Below are positions 27,496 through 36,986 of a stretch of 64,000 bases of DNA, in pieces. This stretch comes from Litorilinea aerophila (GTDB lineage: Bacteria > Chloroflexota > Anaerolineae > Caldilineales > Caldilineaceae). A program made the translations under genes and the position numbers. The stretch lies in the NCBI RefSeq assembly GCF_006569185.2, contig NZ_VIGC02000025.1, positions 1 through 64,000 of the forward strand, written 5' to 3'. Below the pieces are notes generated by a model. That model was given only the letters and a program-made list of their open reading frames with translations, was not told the origin of the DNA and made no database searches. Position 1 is the stretch's first letter. Every line of letters begins with the position of its first letter.

Positions 27496-30313
27496 GGGCG
27501 TGGTGATGGACATCTACCTGGGGCTGTTCGCCCCTTCCCGGGGGCTGAATCGGCAGGCTGATGGAGACCGTGGTGCCCACATCCACCGTGCTGTCGATGT
27601 GGATCTGGCCGTGGTGGAGGTCCAGGATCTCTTTCACAATGGAGAGCCCCAGCCCGGTGCCGGGTATGTTCTCCACCGACCGATGGGTGCCCCGGTAGAA
27701 GCGATCAAAGATGTGAGGGAGATCCTCCGGCGCGATGCCCAGGCCCGTGTCCTGGATGCGACAGTGCACCAGGCCATGCTCCCGGTCGGCGGCGGTGGTG
27801 ATGGTCACGCCGCCTGCGGCCGTGTAGTTGAGCGCGTTGACGACCAGGTTGGTCATCATCTGGGAAAGCTGGTTGTAGTCCCCCAGGATCAGGGGCAGGT
27901 CTGGCTCCGGGTGGAAGGTCAGCTCCAGGCCGGCCGCTTCTGCCTTGGGGCGGTACATCTCCACCACCTGGCGAATGACGCCGTTGAGGTCGGTGGGCTC
28001 CATCTCCCGGGGCTTGTGTTGGGCCATCTCCAGCCGGGAGAGGCTGAGGATGTCATCCACCAGCTGGCTCAGGCGGTCGATGCTCACGCTGAGCATGGCC
28101 TCATAGTGGGCTCGCTTTTCGGGCTTGCCCCTGTTCAACAGGGACATGTAGAGTTTCAGGCTGCTGATGGGCGTGCGCAGCTCGTGGGAGACGTCGGAGA
28201 CGAACTTGGATTTCAGGGCGTCCAGCTCCTGGAGCCGCTCCACCGCCTCGGCCAGCTCCCGGGTGCGCTCCGCCACCCGCTCCTCCAGCGCCGCGGCGTG
28301 CCGTTGAATTTCCTCGTACAGTTCCGCCCGATAGAGGGCGTTGGCGGCGATATCGCCGATGGCGACCAGTTGCCGTATCTCCTCGGGCGAAAAGGGGCGC
28401 TCCCGGCCGATCCAGAGCGCGCCCATGGCTTTGCCCTGGGCGATGAGGGGAACGCCGGCCAGGGCCTGCACATCTTCCCACATCTGCACCGCCCACGGGC
28501 GTGTCTCCGGGGTCAGGTGGTTCAGCACCAGGGGCTGGCCGCTCTCCAGGATTTGCCCGCTGAGGGAATGGTGCATGGGAATGGCCAGGCCGACGGTATC
28601 TTTGTGGGTGCCTTCCACATACTCCACCACAAAGGCATTCTGGGCCGGATCTTCCCGGAGGAGGGCTGCATTGGATGCCTCCAGCAGGAGCTGCAACTGC
28701 TGCAGGATGATGGGAGCCATCTCGGCCCGGGTGACGGCCTCGCGCAGGGCGGCGGCCACCGCGGCAATGGCCTGTTGTTCCCGTTCGGCCCGCCGGCGAG
28801 CCGTCACATCCCGCTGGATCAGCGCGTGATTGATGACCCGCTCCTGGGCGTCGCGGATGGGGAAGATGGAGAGCTCCACCTCGTAGATGGTGCCATCCCG
28901 GTGTCGGGCCTGGGCCAGCCCCATCCACTCCACAGCCTGCTGGACCGCAGCCGCCAGGTGACTCCGGCAGCTTGCCTGGGGATAGGGCGCCTCCAGATCC
29001 TGGATCGTCTGGCCCTGCACTTCCTCCAGGGTATAGCCGGTCATGCGGGTGAAGGCCCGGTTCACATAGATCAGGTGCCCGGCCTGGTTGAGGATGGCCG
29101 CGCCGTCGGCCATCTGTTCCACCACCGCAGCCAGCCCCGCCAGCTTTTCCTCCACCTGCACCCGCTCGGTCAGGTCCCGCACCACGCCCAGCACAGAGAC
29201 AGGACGGCCCTGGGGATCCAGCTCCGGGGTCAGCCGTGCCTCGAAGTGGCGCGGGCCGTCCGGCGTGGGGTACTCGAAGGTCAGGCGCACCTCCTGGCCT
29301 GCCAGCGCCTGGCGGATATGTTCTTCCCACACCGCGACGTGCTCCGGATCCAGGCCCACTTCCGTGCTGGTCCGGCCGATGAAGGCTTCCGGCGGCATAC
29401 CGGTCACCTGTTCGATGGCCGGGTTGGCATATCGGTAGCGGCATTCCCGGTCGAACCGGATGATGACGTCCGGCGTGTGCTCTACCAGCGCGCGCAGCTC
29501 CTGTTCCCGCTGGTGGAGCCGCGCCTCCATCTCTTTCTGGACAGTCACATCCCGGGTGATGGTACCCAACATGGATGCGCCATCGGCGCGGACAGGGAAG
29601 GTGATGGACTGGACCACCCGCCGGGTGCCGTCGGGCCGTCGAATGGTCCGTTCTTCAGCCTGGCCCGGGATTTCCTGCCCGGCCCGCAGGGCAGCCAACG
29701 CCGTCCGATAGGGATCGCCCTCGCCAGTCGGTTGGCCGTCGGGGGAAAGGAGGGCCTGGATTTCCCAGATGGGACGCCCCACCACGGCTGGCCGGCTCAG
29801 GCCGGTGATGGCTTCCTGCCCGCGATTCCACTCCACGATGGCGCCGGTCTCGTCCACCAGCATGATGCCGTCGATGGAGGAGGAGACCAGTTGGCGAAAC
29901 TTTACTTCGCTGGCCTGGAGCGCCAGCTGTGCCTGGAGGAGGCGAGCCGCCACCTGGATGCGGGCCAGCAGCTCCCGCTGGTTGACCGGCTTGACCAGGT
30001 AATCGTCGGCACCTGCCTCCAGCCCGCTGATCCGGTCGTCATCGCTGGTTCTCAGCGCGGAGATCATGATGACATACGGGGAGGCAAAGGCCGCATCCGC
30101 CTTCAGCTGGCGACAGATCTCATCCCCTTCCAGGTCGGGAAGAACCCGATCCAGCAGCACGATGGGGGGACGATGGCGGCGGGCCAGCGCCAGGGCCTCC
30201 TGGCCGTTGGTGGCTTCCAGCACGGCATAGCCGGCCCGGCGCAGGATGGTACTGTAGAGGCGCAGGAGAGTCAACGTGTCTTCGACGATGAGAACGGTCA
30301 ATGGGACACTCAT
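27491..30313 (-). CDS. REC-PAS-PAS-PAS-GAF hybrid sensor histidine kinase
   Basis: A 940-residue soluble kinase. The N-terminal receiver (1-120) has D55 (LLDRVLPD) and DYLVKPV. Three PAS segments follow (about 135-270, 275-395, 405-530), then a GAF domain (about 545-670) and a coiled coil. HisKA has H710 (VSHELRTPISSLK), and HATPase has NALNYTAAGG, QDTGLGIAP and GTGLGLSIV. There is no membrane helix. As the last gene of a minus-strand run with two more kinases and a receiver protein, it may receive phosphoryl groups at D55 and sense cytoplasmic ligands or redox through PAS/GAF. Confidence 0.9.
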   Translation of the reverse strand: MSVPLTVLIVEDTLTLLRLYSTILRRAGYAVLEATNGQEALALARRHRPPIVLLDRVLPDLEGDEICRQLKADAAFASPYVIMISALRTSDDDRISGLEAGADDYLVKPVNQRELLARIQVAARLLQAQLALQASEVKFRQLVSSSIDGIMLVDETGAIVEWNRGQEAITGLSRPAVVGRPIWEIQALLSPDGQPTGEGDPYRTALAALRAGQEIPGQAEERTIRRPDGTRRVVQSITFPVRADGASMLGTITRDVTVQKEMEARLHQREQELRALVEHTPDVIIRFDRECRYRYANPAIEQVTGMPPEAFIGRTSTEVGLDPEHVAVWEEHIRQALAGQEVRLTFEYPTPDGPRHFEARLTPELDPQGRPVSVLGVVRDLTERVQVEEKLAGLAAVVEQMADGAAILNQAGHLIYVNRAFTRMTGYTLEEVQGQTIQDLEAPYPQASCRSHLAAAVQQAVEWMGLAQARHRDGTIYEVELSIFPIRDAQERVINHALIQRDVTARRRAEREQQAIAAVAAALREAVTRAEMAPIILQQLQLLLEASNAALLREDPAQNAFVVEYVEGTHKDTVGLAIPMHHSLSGQILESGQPLVLNHLTPETRPWAVQMWEDVQALAGVPLIAQGKAMGALWIGRERPFSPEEIRQLVAIGDIAANALYRAELYEEIQRHAAALEERVAERTRELAEAVERLQELDALKSKFVSDVSHELRTPISSLKLYMSLLNRGKPEKRAHYEAMLSVSIDRLSQLVDDILSLSRLEMAQHKPREMEPTDLNGVIRQVVEMYRPKAEAAGLELTFHPEPDLPLILGDYNQLSQMMTNLVVNALNYTAAGGVTITTAADREHGLVHCRIQDTGLGIAPEDLPHIFDRFYRGTHRSVENIPGTGLGLSIVKEILDLHHGQIHIDSTVDVGTTVSISLPIQPPGRGEQPQVDVHHHAR

Positions 30314-30364
30314 CCTTGCTAGTACAGTTCGATGAAAGGTCGCATGGTCAAGGTCGGGTTTGAG

Positions 30365-32383
30365 CTACGGAGGTGCCATTTGGGCCAGGCGCCGGGCGAT
30401 GCTTTCCACCAGGCTATTGGGATCGACGGGTTTCTGCACGATTTGGAAACGGCGCGCTCCGGACTTTGGGCCTGCGCCCGCCTGGCTCACCAGGAGGACA
30501 GGCACCGAAAAGTCCGGCTGGGCCACTCGTTGCAGCAGGCCCTCCTGGCCCATGGGCGTGGTCGAAAGGTCCGCCACCAGCAGGGCTACCTGGCCGGCCC
30601 ATTCCTGGAGCAGGGCCAGGGCCTCGTAGCCGGTGGCCGCCGCCAGGATCCGATAATCCTGCGGGTCGATGGCCTCTGCCAGCGCCGTCCGGGTGGGCAG
30701 ATCGCCAGCCAGGACCAACACTGCCGGCCGCGCGACGTCTGCCGGACCAGGGGTCTCCCCCTCGTCGGGGGGGGCCTCCGGGGCGGGGAAGTAGATGGTG
30801 AAGGTGGTGCCCTGGCCGGGCGTGCTCTGGCAGACGATCTGCCCCTCGTGTTGTCGCACAATGCCGTAGACCTGGGAAAGCCCCAGGCCAGAACCCCGCC
30901 CGGGCGGCTTGGTGGTGAAAAACGGCTCGAAGATCCGTTCCCGGACATGGGCCGGCATGCCCACACCGGTGTCCCGTACCACCAGACGGACCCAGCGTCC
31001 CGGGGGGAGGAGGGGGTCCGGCGGCGGTGTCTCCTCTGTCACCATCAGGGTTGAGAGTCCCAGGTACAGAGTGCCCCCGTGGGGCATGGCCTCCCTGGCG
31101 TTGAGGGCCAGGTTAGCCAGCATCTGGCCCAGGCGCTCGTCGTCTCCCAGGACGGTCAGGGGGCCTGGCGGCAGCTCCACCGCCAGGCGGATGGAGTCGG
31201 GCAGTTGGGCCCGCAGGCGGGCGGCCTGGTTGGCCAGGAGGGCCGCCAGGTCCACGGGTACCCGTTCGGGGGGCGTCCGCAGGCTGAAATCCAGGACCTG
31301 TTGGATCAGGCGGGCGCCCCGGTTGGCGTGGTTGCTGATGGTCTCCAGTTGGGCTCGGAGTTTGGCAGGGAGTCCGGGCGTCCGCAGGGCCCACTGGGCG
31401 TGGAGGAGGATGACCGACAGAATATTGTTAAAGTCGTGGGCCATGCCGCCGGCCAGGGTACCCAGGGTCTCCAACCGCTGGGCCTGGCGCAGGGCATCCT
31501 CCAGCTGCTTTCGGTCGGTAATGTCCCGGAAGATGGCCACCAGGATACCCTGGCCGGAGGTCGACGTTGGAGAGCGGACCGAATGGCTGCTCACCTGGGG
31601 CGGTTCGCTGCCGGGCAGGCTGAAGATGTGGAATTCATACCAGCCGGCCCGCACCGCGTCCTGGTAGAAAAGCTCTATGTGTTCTTCCCGGCCCGGATGC
31701 TGCCACACCTCCTGGAAGAGGGCTAACAGGCCGGTGGATGGCGCCTGGGGCAGGATCTCGGTGAGCATCTTGTGGCTGGCCTGGGCGCGGCGCAGGGAGA
31801 GGGCCTGTTCCGCGGCCTGGTTCAGATCCAGGAGCAAAAAGTTGGCCCCCTGGTCGACGCCCTGGCAGATGAGGACGCCGTTGGGCATGTGGTCGAAGAG
31901 GCTGCGGAAACGGGCTTCGCTCTGTTGGAGCTCCAACGCCAGTTGTTGGCGCTCTTCCAGGGCCTGCCATTCCCGCAGGACACGCTGCACCAGCCGGGGC
32001 ATCTCCAGCAGGGTCTCCGGGCTCTTCACCACGTAGTCTCGGGCGCCAGCCTTCAAAGCGGCGACGGCGCTGGTCTCGTCCCCCTGGCCGGTCATGATCA
32101 GGACGGGACAGGGGGGCAGCCCGGCCTGGGGCGTCAACAGCTCTGTGGCCAGGCCGTCGGGCAGATGGAGATCGGCCACCACCAGGTCCGGCCTGTCCTT
32201 CTGGCAGAGGGTTTTGGCCGCGGTCAGGGTATCCACCACAGAGAGACGCGCCCAGGGGTATTCTTTCTGGAAGCCGCGACGGATCAGCTCCTGGTGGGCA
32301 CGTTCATCCTCGACGATGACGACATGTCTGGGTGGCTCTTCCGGATGTCCTGGCAGTTGTTGCACCGTCGTTGCATCGGTCAT
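30365..32383 (-). CDS. REC-PAS-HisKA-HATPase-REC hybrid histidine kinase
   Basis: A 672-residue kinase with a receiver at each end. The N-terminal receiver (about 20-135) has LVVADLHLPDG. A PAS domain spans about 150-285. HisKA has H316 in LAGGMAHDFNNILSV, the NtrB-like HDFNN type. HATPase has NLALNAREAM, DTGVGMP and GSGLGLSQVYGIV. The C-terminal receiver (about 550-670) keeps LLVADL and IVQKPVD but is otherwise diverged. ATG 32383 lies 2 nt after the stop of the previous gene; a GTG at 32395 would overlap it. It is probably translated with the upstream receiver gene. Confidence 0.88.
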   Translation of the reverse strand: MTDATTVQQLPGHPEEPPRHVVIVEDERAHQELIRRGFQKEYPWARLSVVDTLTAAKTLCQKDRPDLVVADLHLPDGLATELLTPQAGLPPCPVLIMTGQGDETSAVAALKAGARDYVVKSPETLLEMPRLVQRVLREWQALEERQQLALELQQSEARFRSLFDHMPNGVLICQGVDQGANFLLLDLNQAAEQALSLRRAQASHKMLTEILPQAPSTGLLALFQEVWQHPGREEHIELFYQDAVRAGWYEFHIFSLPGSEPPQVSSHSVRSPTSTSGQGILVAIFRDITDRKQLEDALRQAQRLETLGTLAGGMAHDFNNILSVILLHAQWALRTPGLPAKLRAQLETISNHANRGARLIQQVLDFSLRTPPERVPVDLAALLANQAARLRAQLPDSIRLAVELPPGPLTVLGDDERLGQMLANLALNAREAMPHGGTLYLGLSTLMVTEETPPPDPLLPPGRWVRLVVRDTGVGMPAHVRERIFEPFFTTKPPGRGSGLGLSQVYGIVRQHEGQIVCQSTPGQGTTFTIYFPAPEAPPDEGETPGPADVARPAVLVLAGDLPTRTALAEAIDPQDYRILAAATGYEALALLQEWAGQVALLVADLSTTPMGQEGLLQRVAQPDFSVPVLLVSQAGAGPKSGARRFQIVQKPVDPNSLVESIARRLAQMAPP

Positions 32384-32385
32384 GA

Positions 32386-32844
32386 TTATGGCCACGGAAA
32401 GTAGTTGACCGAGGACCAGTAGTGGCCCACGGCCTGCAACAGCTCCCGCAGTTGGGCAAATTCCACCGGCTTGACCAGGTAACTGTTGGCGTGGCGGTCG
32501 TAGGCCTGGGCCACATCCCGCTCTGCGCTGGAGGTGGTCAGGATGACCACCGGGATCCGGCGCAGTTCGGTGCTCTGTTTGATGTGCTGCAGCACCTCCA
32601 GCCCATCCAGGCGGGGCAGACGCAGGTCCAACAGGATGAGATGGGGCCGGGGGCTGTTCGGGTCCTGGCTGTACGGCCCACGCCTGAACAGGTAGTCTAG
32701 CGCAGCTTCGCCATTGGTCAAATGCTGCAGATTATAACCGTGGATCTGGGGCTCCAGGCCTCGCCGCAACAATTCAGCGTGGGCCGGATCGTCTTCCACC
32801 AGCAAAATCCGGAACGCCTGTTCAGGCTTCTGACGGGTCGGCAT
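32386..32844 (-). CDS. Stand-alone receiver protein (Rcp1-like)
   Basis: A 152-residue single-domain response regulator without an output domain. E17/D18/D19, D73 (LILLDLRLPRLDG), a threonine-serine pair in VILTTSSAERDV and SYLVKPVEF complete the receiver site. The insert YLFRRGPYSQDPNSP is typical of Rcp1-type partners of phytochrome-like kinases. The start at 32844 has AAGGAGGA 8 nt upstream and lies inside the end of the preceding kinase gene (23-nt overlap). It is a likely phosphotransfer partner of the membrane kinase upstream. Confidence 0.88.
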   Translation of the reverse strand: MPTRQKPEQAFRILLVEDDPAHAELLRRGLEPQIHGYNLQHLTNGEAALDYLFRRGPYSQDPNSPRPHLILLDLRLPRLDGLEVLQHIKQSTELRRIPVVILTTSSAERDVAQAYDRHANSYLVKPVEFAQLRELLQAVGHYWSSVNYFPWP

Positions 32845-34540
32845 GGCCGTCTTCCTCCTTCCAGAGGGGCAACGTGAGTTTGAAGGTTGCCCCCATCCCC
32901 TGCCCGGCGGACTCAACCCAGATCTGGCCGCCGTGGACTTCCACAATCCGCTTGACCAGTGCCAGGCCGATGCCTGTCCCCTGGCTTTCCCGATCTAGCT
33001 GCTCAAACAATTCGAAAATCCGCTCATGATGGCGAGGATCGATGCCCATGCCGTTGTCCCGCACCCAGAAGAGCGCCTGCTCCCCCTGGATCTCACTGCC
33101 GATGTCAATGTGGGGGTGGGGCTGGGTGCCCATGTACTTCACCGCGTTGTCCACCAGGTTCAGGAAGACCTCCTGGAGGCGAGCCCGCTCTCCGGCCACG
33201 GTGGGCAGATCGGGCGCCACCTGGACGGTGACACCCCGATCGTCAAGCACCCCGGCCAGCATCTCCAGCACGTCCTGGACCAGTTGGGCCATGGAGACGG
33301 GCTGGGGCTGGATCTTTTTGCGGCCAGCCCGGGAAAGCCGCAGCAGCTCCTCCAGCAGCCGTTGCATCCGCTCTGCCGCCTCGCGGATGAAGTGGACGTC
33401 CGACGCGATCCCGTCCCGATCTTCGGCGGCCAGATCCCGCTCCAGGAGGCTGAGGAAGCCACGGATGGTGACCAGGGGGCTTTTGAGGTCGTGGGAGACG
33501 GTGTAGGTGAAGCGCTCCATTTCCGCGTTCCGGGCTTCCAGCTCCTGGATCAGTTCTTTCATCTGGGCTTCGGCCAGCCGCTCTTCGGTGACATCCAGGG
33601 CCATGGTGAGGATGAGCCACTGTCCGTCCATCTGCCGGCCCAGGGAGGCGACCCGAAAGTGCCAGATGCGCTGTTCCCCCTGGCTGGTTCGGATGGCCAG
33701 CTCCCGTTCCACCACCCGGTCCAAAGGCGGGGGAGATTGGTAGAGGGTGGCCGCGTCGGCCGCTCCTTCCTGGCCCAGGGCCAGCTCCAGCCAGCGGTCC
33801 AGGGTGGGGAGATCGGCCTGGGTGTAGCCGGTGATCTGGCACCAGATGCGGTTGACCTGGACCACCTGGCCGTCGCTGGCGTGGATCATGATGGGGATAG
33901 GGGCGTGGAGGACGGCGCGGCGGAATTTTTCTTCGCTGAGCTGGAGGGCCTGCTGCGCCTGGATCTGTTCGGTGATGTTCCGGGCGATGCCGTCCACGGC
34001 CTGGAGGTTGCCGTCGGCGTCCAGGATGGGCGCGTGGCGATGTTCTGTCCAGATGAGGTTGCCATCCCGGCCTTGCCAGCGCACCACCAGGCGGGGCGTG
34101 GCCAGGCTGCCCGGCTGGAGAAGGCGACGGCGGTCCTCGGGATGGAGGCGCTGCAGGAGAGAATCGGGATCGGCATAGACCGTTTCCGGGGAGATGCCGG
34201 CCAGCGCGGCGATGTTGGGGCTGATGTATTCGAAATGGTAGGTGGGTTGCAGGGCCAGGTGATAGATGATGTCGGGCGCGTTGTCCGCCAGACGGCGGAA
34301 GCGCTCCTCGCTGGCCTGGAGGGCCCGTTCTGCGTGGTGGCGCTCCAGGTACAGCAGCGCGCCAGTCACCAGGACGAAGAACCACCCCTTGTAGGTTTGC
34401 ATGGCCGTGAGGGTAGCCGGATCCTGGGTAAGCCAGGAGAGCAGGCGATCGGAGACGCCGATCCAGATGCTGGCTACCAATATGTAGCCCACGGCCACCC
34501 GCAGCGGTCCGCTCATGGAAGGAGGGATGATAGGTTTCAT
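32822..34540 (-). CDS. Membrane PAS-PAS histidine kinase (phytochrome-kinase-like core)
   Basis: A 572-residue kinase. Two hydrophobic segments (about 12-30 and 45-64) anchor it, followed by PAS (about 75-200) with an associated PAC, a second PAS (about 205-320) and a short coiled coil. HisKA has H350 in VSHDLKSPLVTIRGFL, and HATPase has NLVDNAVKYMG, RDNGMGIDP and GTGIGLALV. The HDLKSP form of HisKA is the type often paired with Rcp1-like receivers, and such a gene overlaps its end. ATG 34540 is used; the 69 codons above look non-coding. Confidence 0.87.
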   Translation of the reverse strand: MKPIIPPSMSGPLRVAVGYILVASIWIGVSDRLLSWLTQDPATLTAMQTYKGWFFVLVTGALLYLERHHAERALQASEERFRRLADNAPDIIYHLALQPTYHFEYISPNIAALAGISPETVYADPDSLLQRLHPEDRRRLLQPGSLATPRLVVRWQGRDGNLIWTEHRHAPILDADGNLQAVDGIARNITEQIQAQQALQLSEEKFRRAVLHAPIPIMIHASDGQVVQVNRIWCQITGYTQADLPTLDRWLELALGQEGAADAATLYQSPPPLDRVVERELAIRTSQGEQRIWHFRVASLGRQMDGQWLILTMALDVTEERLAEAQMKELIQELEARNAEMERFTYTVSHDLKSPLVTIRGFLSLLERDLAAEDRDGIASDVHFIREAAERMQRLLEELLRLSRAGRKKIQPQPVSMAQLVQDVLEMLAGVLDDRGVTVQVAPDLPTVAGERARLQEVFLNLVDNAVKYMGTQPHPHIDIGSEIQGEQALFWVRDNGMGIDPRHHERIFELFEQLDRESQGTGIGLALVKRIVEVHGGQIWVESAGQGMGATFKLTLPLWKEEDGHADPSEA

Positions 34541-34791
34541 GGCTGAATGACCGAAGACCGATTGGCTACCGGGCCAGACATCGGCTGCAGAGATGCACCC
34601 ACGAGGCAGGTAAAAACGAGATGGACAAAGGCATCCGGCGTCACGTGTTGAACAGCCACCTCGCGTGGAGACAGTAGGCGTACAGCTCTGGCCAACCCCG
34701 GCCGAGGAAATGGACAGACTGGTGTCACTTCCTACCCAGTTTAGCACAGGGAGGCAAGCCCAGGCAAAGGGATTACCTGGGCCAGACGGGG

Positions 34792-35739
34792 CTACTCGTG
34801 GGGTTGGCCACCGGCAGGGGGCAGCAGCGCGCGCTCATCAAATGGGGGGTGGCCATTCCGGCAGGCTGTCCGAAATGCTCGAGGGGAGTGTCCAGTCACC
34901 TGTTTAAAGAGACGAGAAAAGTAATGGGCATCCCGGTAGCCCAGGAAGTGGCCAATCTCACTCACCTTCATGTCGGTGTTGGCCAACAGCTCGCAGGCAC
35001 GTTGTATTTTCAGGCGGATAAAATAGTCGATGGGGGCCCGGCCGGTGGCTGCCCGGAAGACCCGGTGGAAGTGGGATGGAGACAGGCCGCTCCACAGCGC
35101 CAGGTCCTCCAGCCGCAAGGTCTCTGTGATGTTGGCCTGCATGAATTGGACGGCTTTCTGGACCGGGCGGCCCGAAGGCGCGGGTTCGGGCACGGTGGCC
35201 GCCACCAGGATCAGGGTGCTCAAAATCTGGCGCAGCAGTACACTCGCGTGGAGCAGATAGGGGAAGGATAGATCCACATTCAGAAGGGCATGAATCGCCT
35301 GGAACGCCTGGACCAGGGAAGATCGGCCATAGTTCGGCAGGTGGATGACGGGACGTTGGGGCGATAGGCCGGCCGCCTCGAGGAACGGGGGCACCTGGGA
35401 TCCGTCAAAGTGGGCCCAGTGGATGGTCCAGGGGTCGGCATCGTCGGATCCATAGCCGTGGGCCGTCCGGGCGAACACAACGGCCACATCCCCCACCTGG
35501 ACGCCATGGGCCTGGTCCCCTGAACGGATCCATCCCCGCCCTTCCACACAGTAGAGGAGGATGTACTCGTCGATGGAATGGCGCTCGTAGTGGTGCCCCA
35601 GGCCGCGCACAATGTGGCCCACGCTGCCCACGAAGAGGGTGGTGAGCAGCGGGTGTTGCCGGCACTGTTGACGTATGCCGGCGGGGAGATGTCTGGCCTT
35701 ACGGTTGAGCCGCCAGTCCGTAAATTCAACCCGCGACAT
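34792..35739 (-). CDS. AraC family transcriptional regulator
   Basis: A 315-residue regulator with an N-terminal cupin-like sensor (about 30-160; EYILLYCVEGRGWIRSGDQAHGVQVGDVAVV) and a C-terminal double HTH (about 205-300; LRLEDLALWSGLSPSHFHRVFRAATG and KVSEIGHFLGYRDAHYFSRLFKQVTGHSP). Such proteins usually sense a sugar or small metabolite. The frame is open 63 codons further upstream, but MSRVEFTDWRL at 35739 fits the family start. It is divergent from the PhyH-dioxygenase gene and is its likely regulator. Confidence 0.88.
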   Translation of the reverse strand: MSRVEFTDWRLNRKARHLPAGIRQQCRQHPLLTTLFVGSVGHIVRGLGHHYERHSIDEYILLYCVEGRGWIRSGDQAHGVQVGDVAVVFARTAHGYGSDDADPWTIHWAHFDGSQVPPFLEAAGLSPQRPVIHLPNYGRSSLVQAFQAIHALLNVDLSFPYLLHASVLLRQILSTLILVAATVPEPAPSGRPVQKAVQFMQANITETLRLEDLALWSGLSPSHFHRVFRAATGRAPIDYFIRLKIQRACELLANTDMKVSEIGHFLGYRDAHYFSRLFKQVTGHSPRAFRTACRNGHPPFDERALLPPAGGQPHE

Positions 35740-36094
35740 GGCCCTACTGACCTGTCCTGGTGGAGATGGGAGGGAGATGTTCCCGGGATGCAACAGCTGA
35801 ATGGCGAGCCGGGGTTGATAAAATCGTACACCTTTTTGGCGAGATAGTCCATTTTCCCCAAGGCCTCCCCATGCTACACTGAAGCTGTTTTCTCGCCAGC
35901 GCCAACTGAATCTATCCCGGGCGATCACGGCCTGTCAGCAAGCTTCACGGCTGCCTGTACCGTTGTCGCCCTTTGCCTGCCGTTTTCTGTTCTTCCAACT
36001 TGGGTCGTTTGCGGTTTACCTCTCCATCTTTCATCGTATCGCTCTTCAACCTTTCTCAACCCTGGAGTATCTGTCAGGAGGGCTCAGAGGAACC
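35740..36094. other. Divergent control region of araC-like and phyH-like genes
   Basis: A 355-nt gap that is pyrimidine-rich on the plus strand toward the phyH-like gene. TGCTACACT (35872-35880) looks like an extended -10 element for the rightward gene, but no good -35 is seen 17 nt upstream. No repeat or dyad matching an AraC site was recognised. AGAGGA before 36095 is the ribosome site. Confidence 0.35.
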
Positions 36095-36964
36095 ATGGCT
36101 ACCGCTTCCACGCCAGAACGCATCTACGACTACGGCACAGCGGCGGAATATCCGCCCGACCTGTATCGCTACGACGGCATCGCCGAGGGGGTGGATGGAT
36201 TCGACAGCATCCGCGACGAGCACATCGCCCAGTTTCATGAAGAAGGCTACCTGGTGATCCACAACGCCTTTTCTCCCCAGGAGGTACGCGCGGCGTTGGA
36301 TGGGCTGCTCCACCTGCTTTCGGGCCAGGTGCCCGGTTTCAAAGGGGTGATGTACGAGCGGGTAGCCGCCGAAGTCCCTGTGGAGGAAATGCCGCCGGAG
36401 CAGAAGCAGGACTACGTCCGCAAGTTCATGTGGTTCGTCAACTATGAACCGCGGCTGGCCGACCTGGCCCACCATCCCAGGCTGCTGGCCGTGCTGGAGC
36501 AGATCATGGGAGAGCCGCCGGTCCTCTTCCAGGACATGGCCCTGCTCAAGCCGCCCCGCTTTGGCCGCGAGAAGCCCTGGCATCAAGATCACGCCTATTT
36601 CGAGCTGCCCCTGGAGGCCAAGGTGGTCGGCTGCTGGATTGCCCTGGATGAAGCCACCCCGGAGAACGGCTGCATGATCATCATCCCGGGGACGCACCGC
36701 CAGGGGCCGGTGGTTCACTTCAAACGCCGGGACTGGCAGATCTGCGACACCCACGTGAAAAACCAGGGCGCGCTGGCCGTGCCCTTGAGTCCAGGGGGGT
36801 GCCTGCTCTTCAGCAGCCTGATTCACCACGGAACGCCCACGAACACCTCGGAGAAGCGCCGCCGGGCCGTCCAGTTCCACTATCGGCCCCAGAGTGCACC
36901 CAGGACCAGCGTCGAAGAGCGGCTGGCCATCTTCGGCGAAGAAGGCAAAGACGTGACTTGCTGA
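36095..36964 (+). CDS. Phytanoyl-CoA dioxygenase (PhyH) family protein
   Basis: A 289-residue Fe(II)/2-oxoglutarate-type dioxygenase. The iron ligands are WHQDHAYF (HxD) and the distal histidine in LIHHGTPTNTS, with the 2-oxoglutarate-binding arginine likely in KRRRAVQFHY. GCWIALDEATPENGCMIIIPGTH is a PhyH hallmark. The true substrate is unknown; in this family it ranges from lipids and ectoine to phosphonates and secondary metabolites. ATG 36095 follows AGAGGA. It is followed 22 nt later by a solute-binding lipoprotein and is divergent from an AraC regulator. Confidence 0.87.
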   Translation: MATASTPERIYDYGTAAEYPPDLYRYDGIAEGVDGFDSIRDEHIAQFHEEGYLVIHNAFSPQEVRAALDGLLHLLSGQVPGFKGVMYERVAAEVPVEEMPPEQKQDYVRKFMWFVNYEPRLADLAHHPRLLAVLEQIMGEPPVLFQDMALLKPPRFGREKPWHQDHAYFELPLEAKVVGCWIALDEATPENGCMIIIPGTHRQGPVVHFKRRDWQICDTHVKNQGALAVPLSPGGCLLFSSLIHHGTPTNTSEKRRRAVQFHYRPQSAPRTSVEERLAIFGEEGKDVTC

Positions 36965-36986
36965 GTTCAGGATGGGAGGACACAAG

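Noticed and set aside
27278-30322. A 1014-codon plus-strand frame opposite the hybrid kinase
   Set aside because: It is antisense to a kinase with clear REC, PAS, GAF, HisKA and HATPase motifs. Long antisense frames are expected in GC-rich genes, and its translation has no domain.
33026-34546. A 506-codon plus-strand frame opposite the membrane kinase
   Set aside because: Low-complexity His/Gly/Gln-rich antisense shadow of a well-supported kinase gene.
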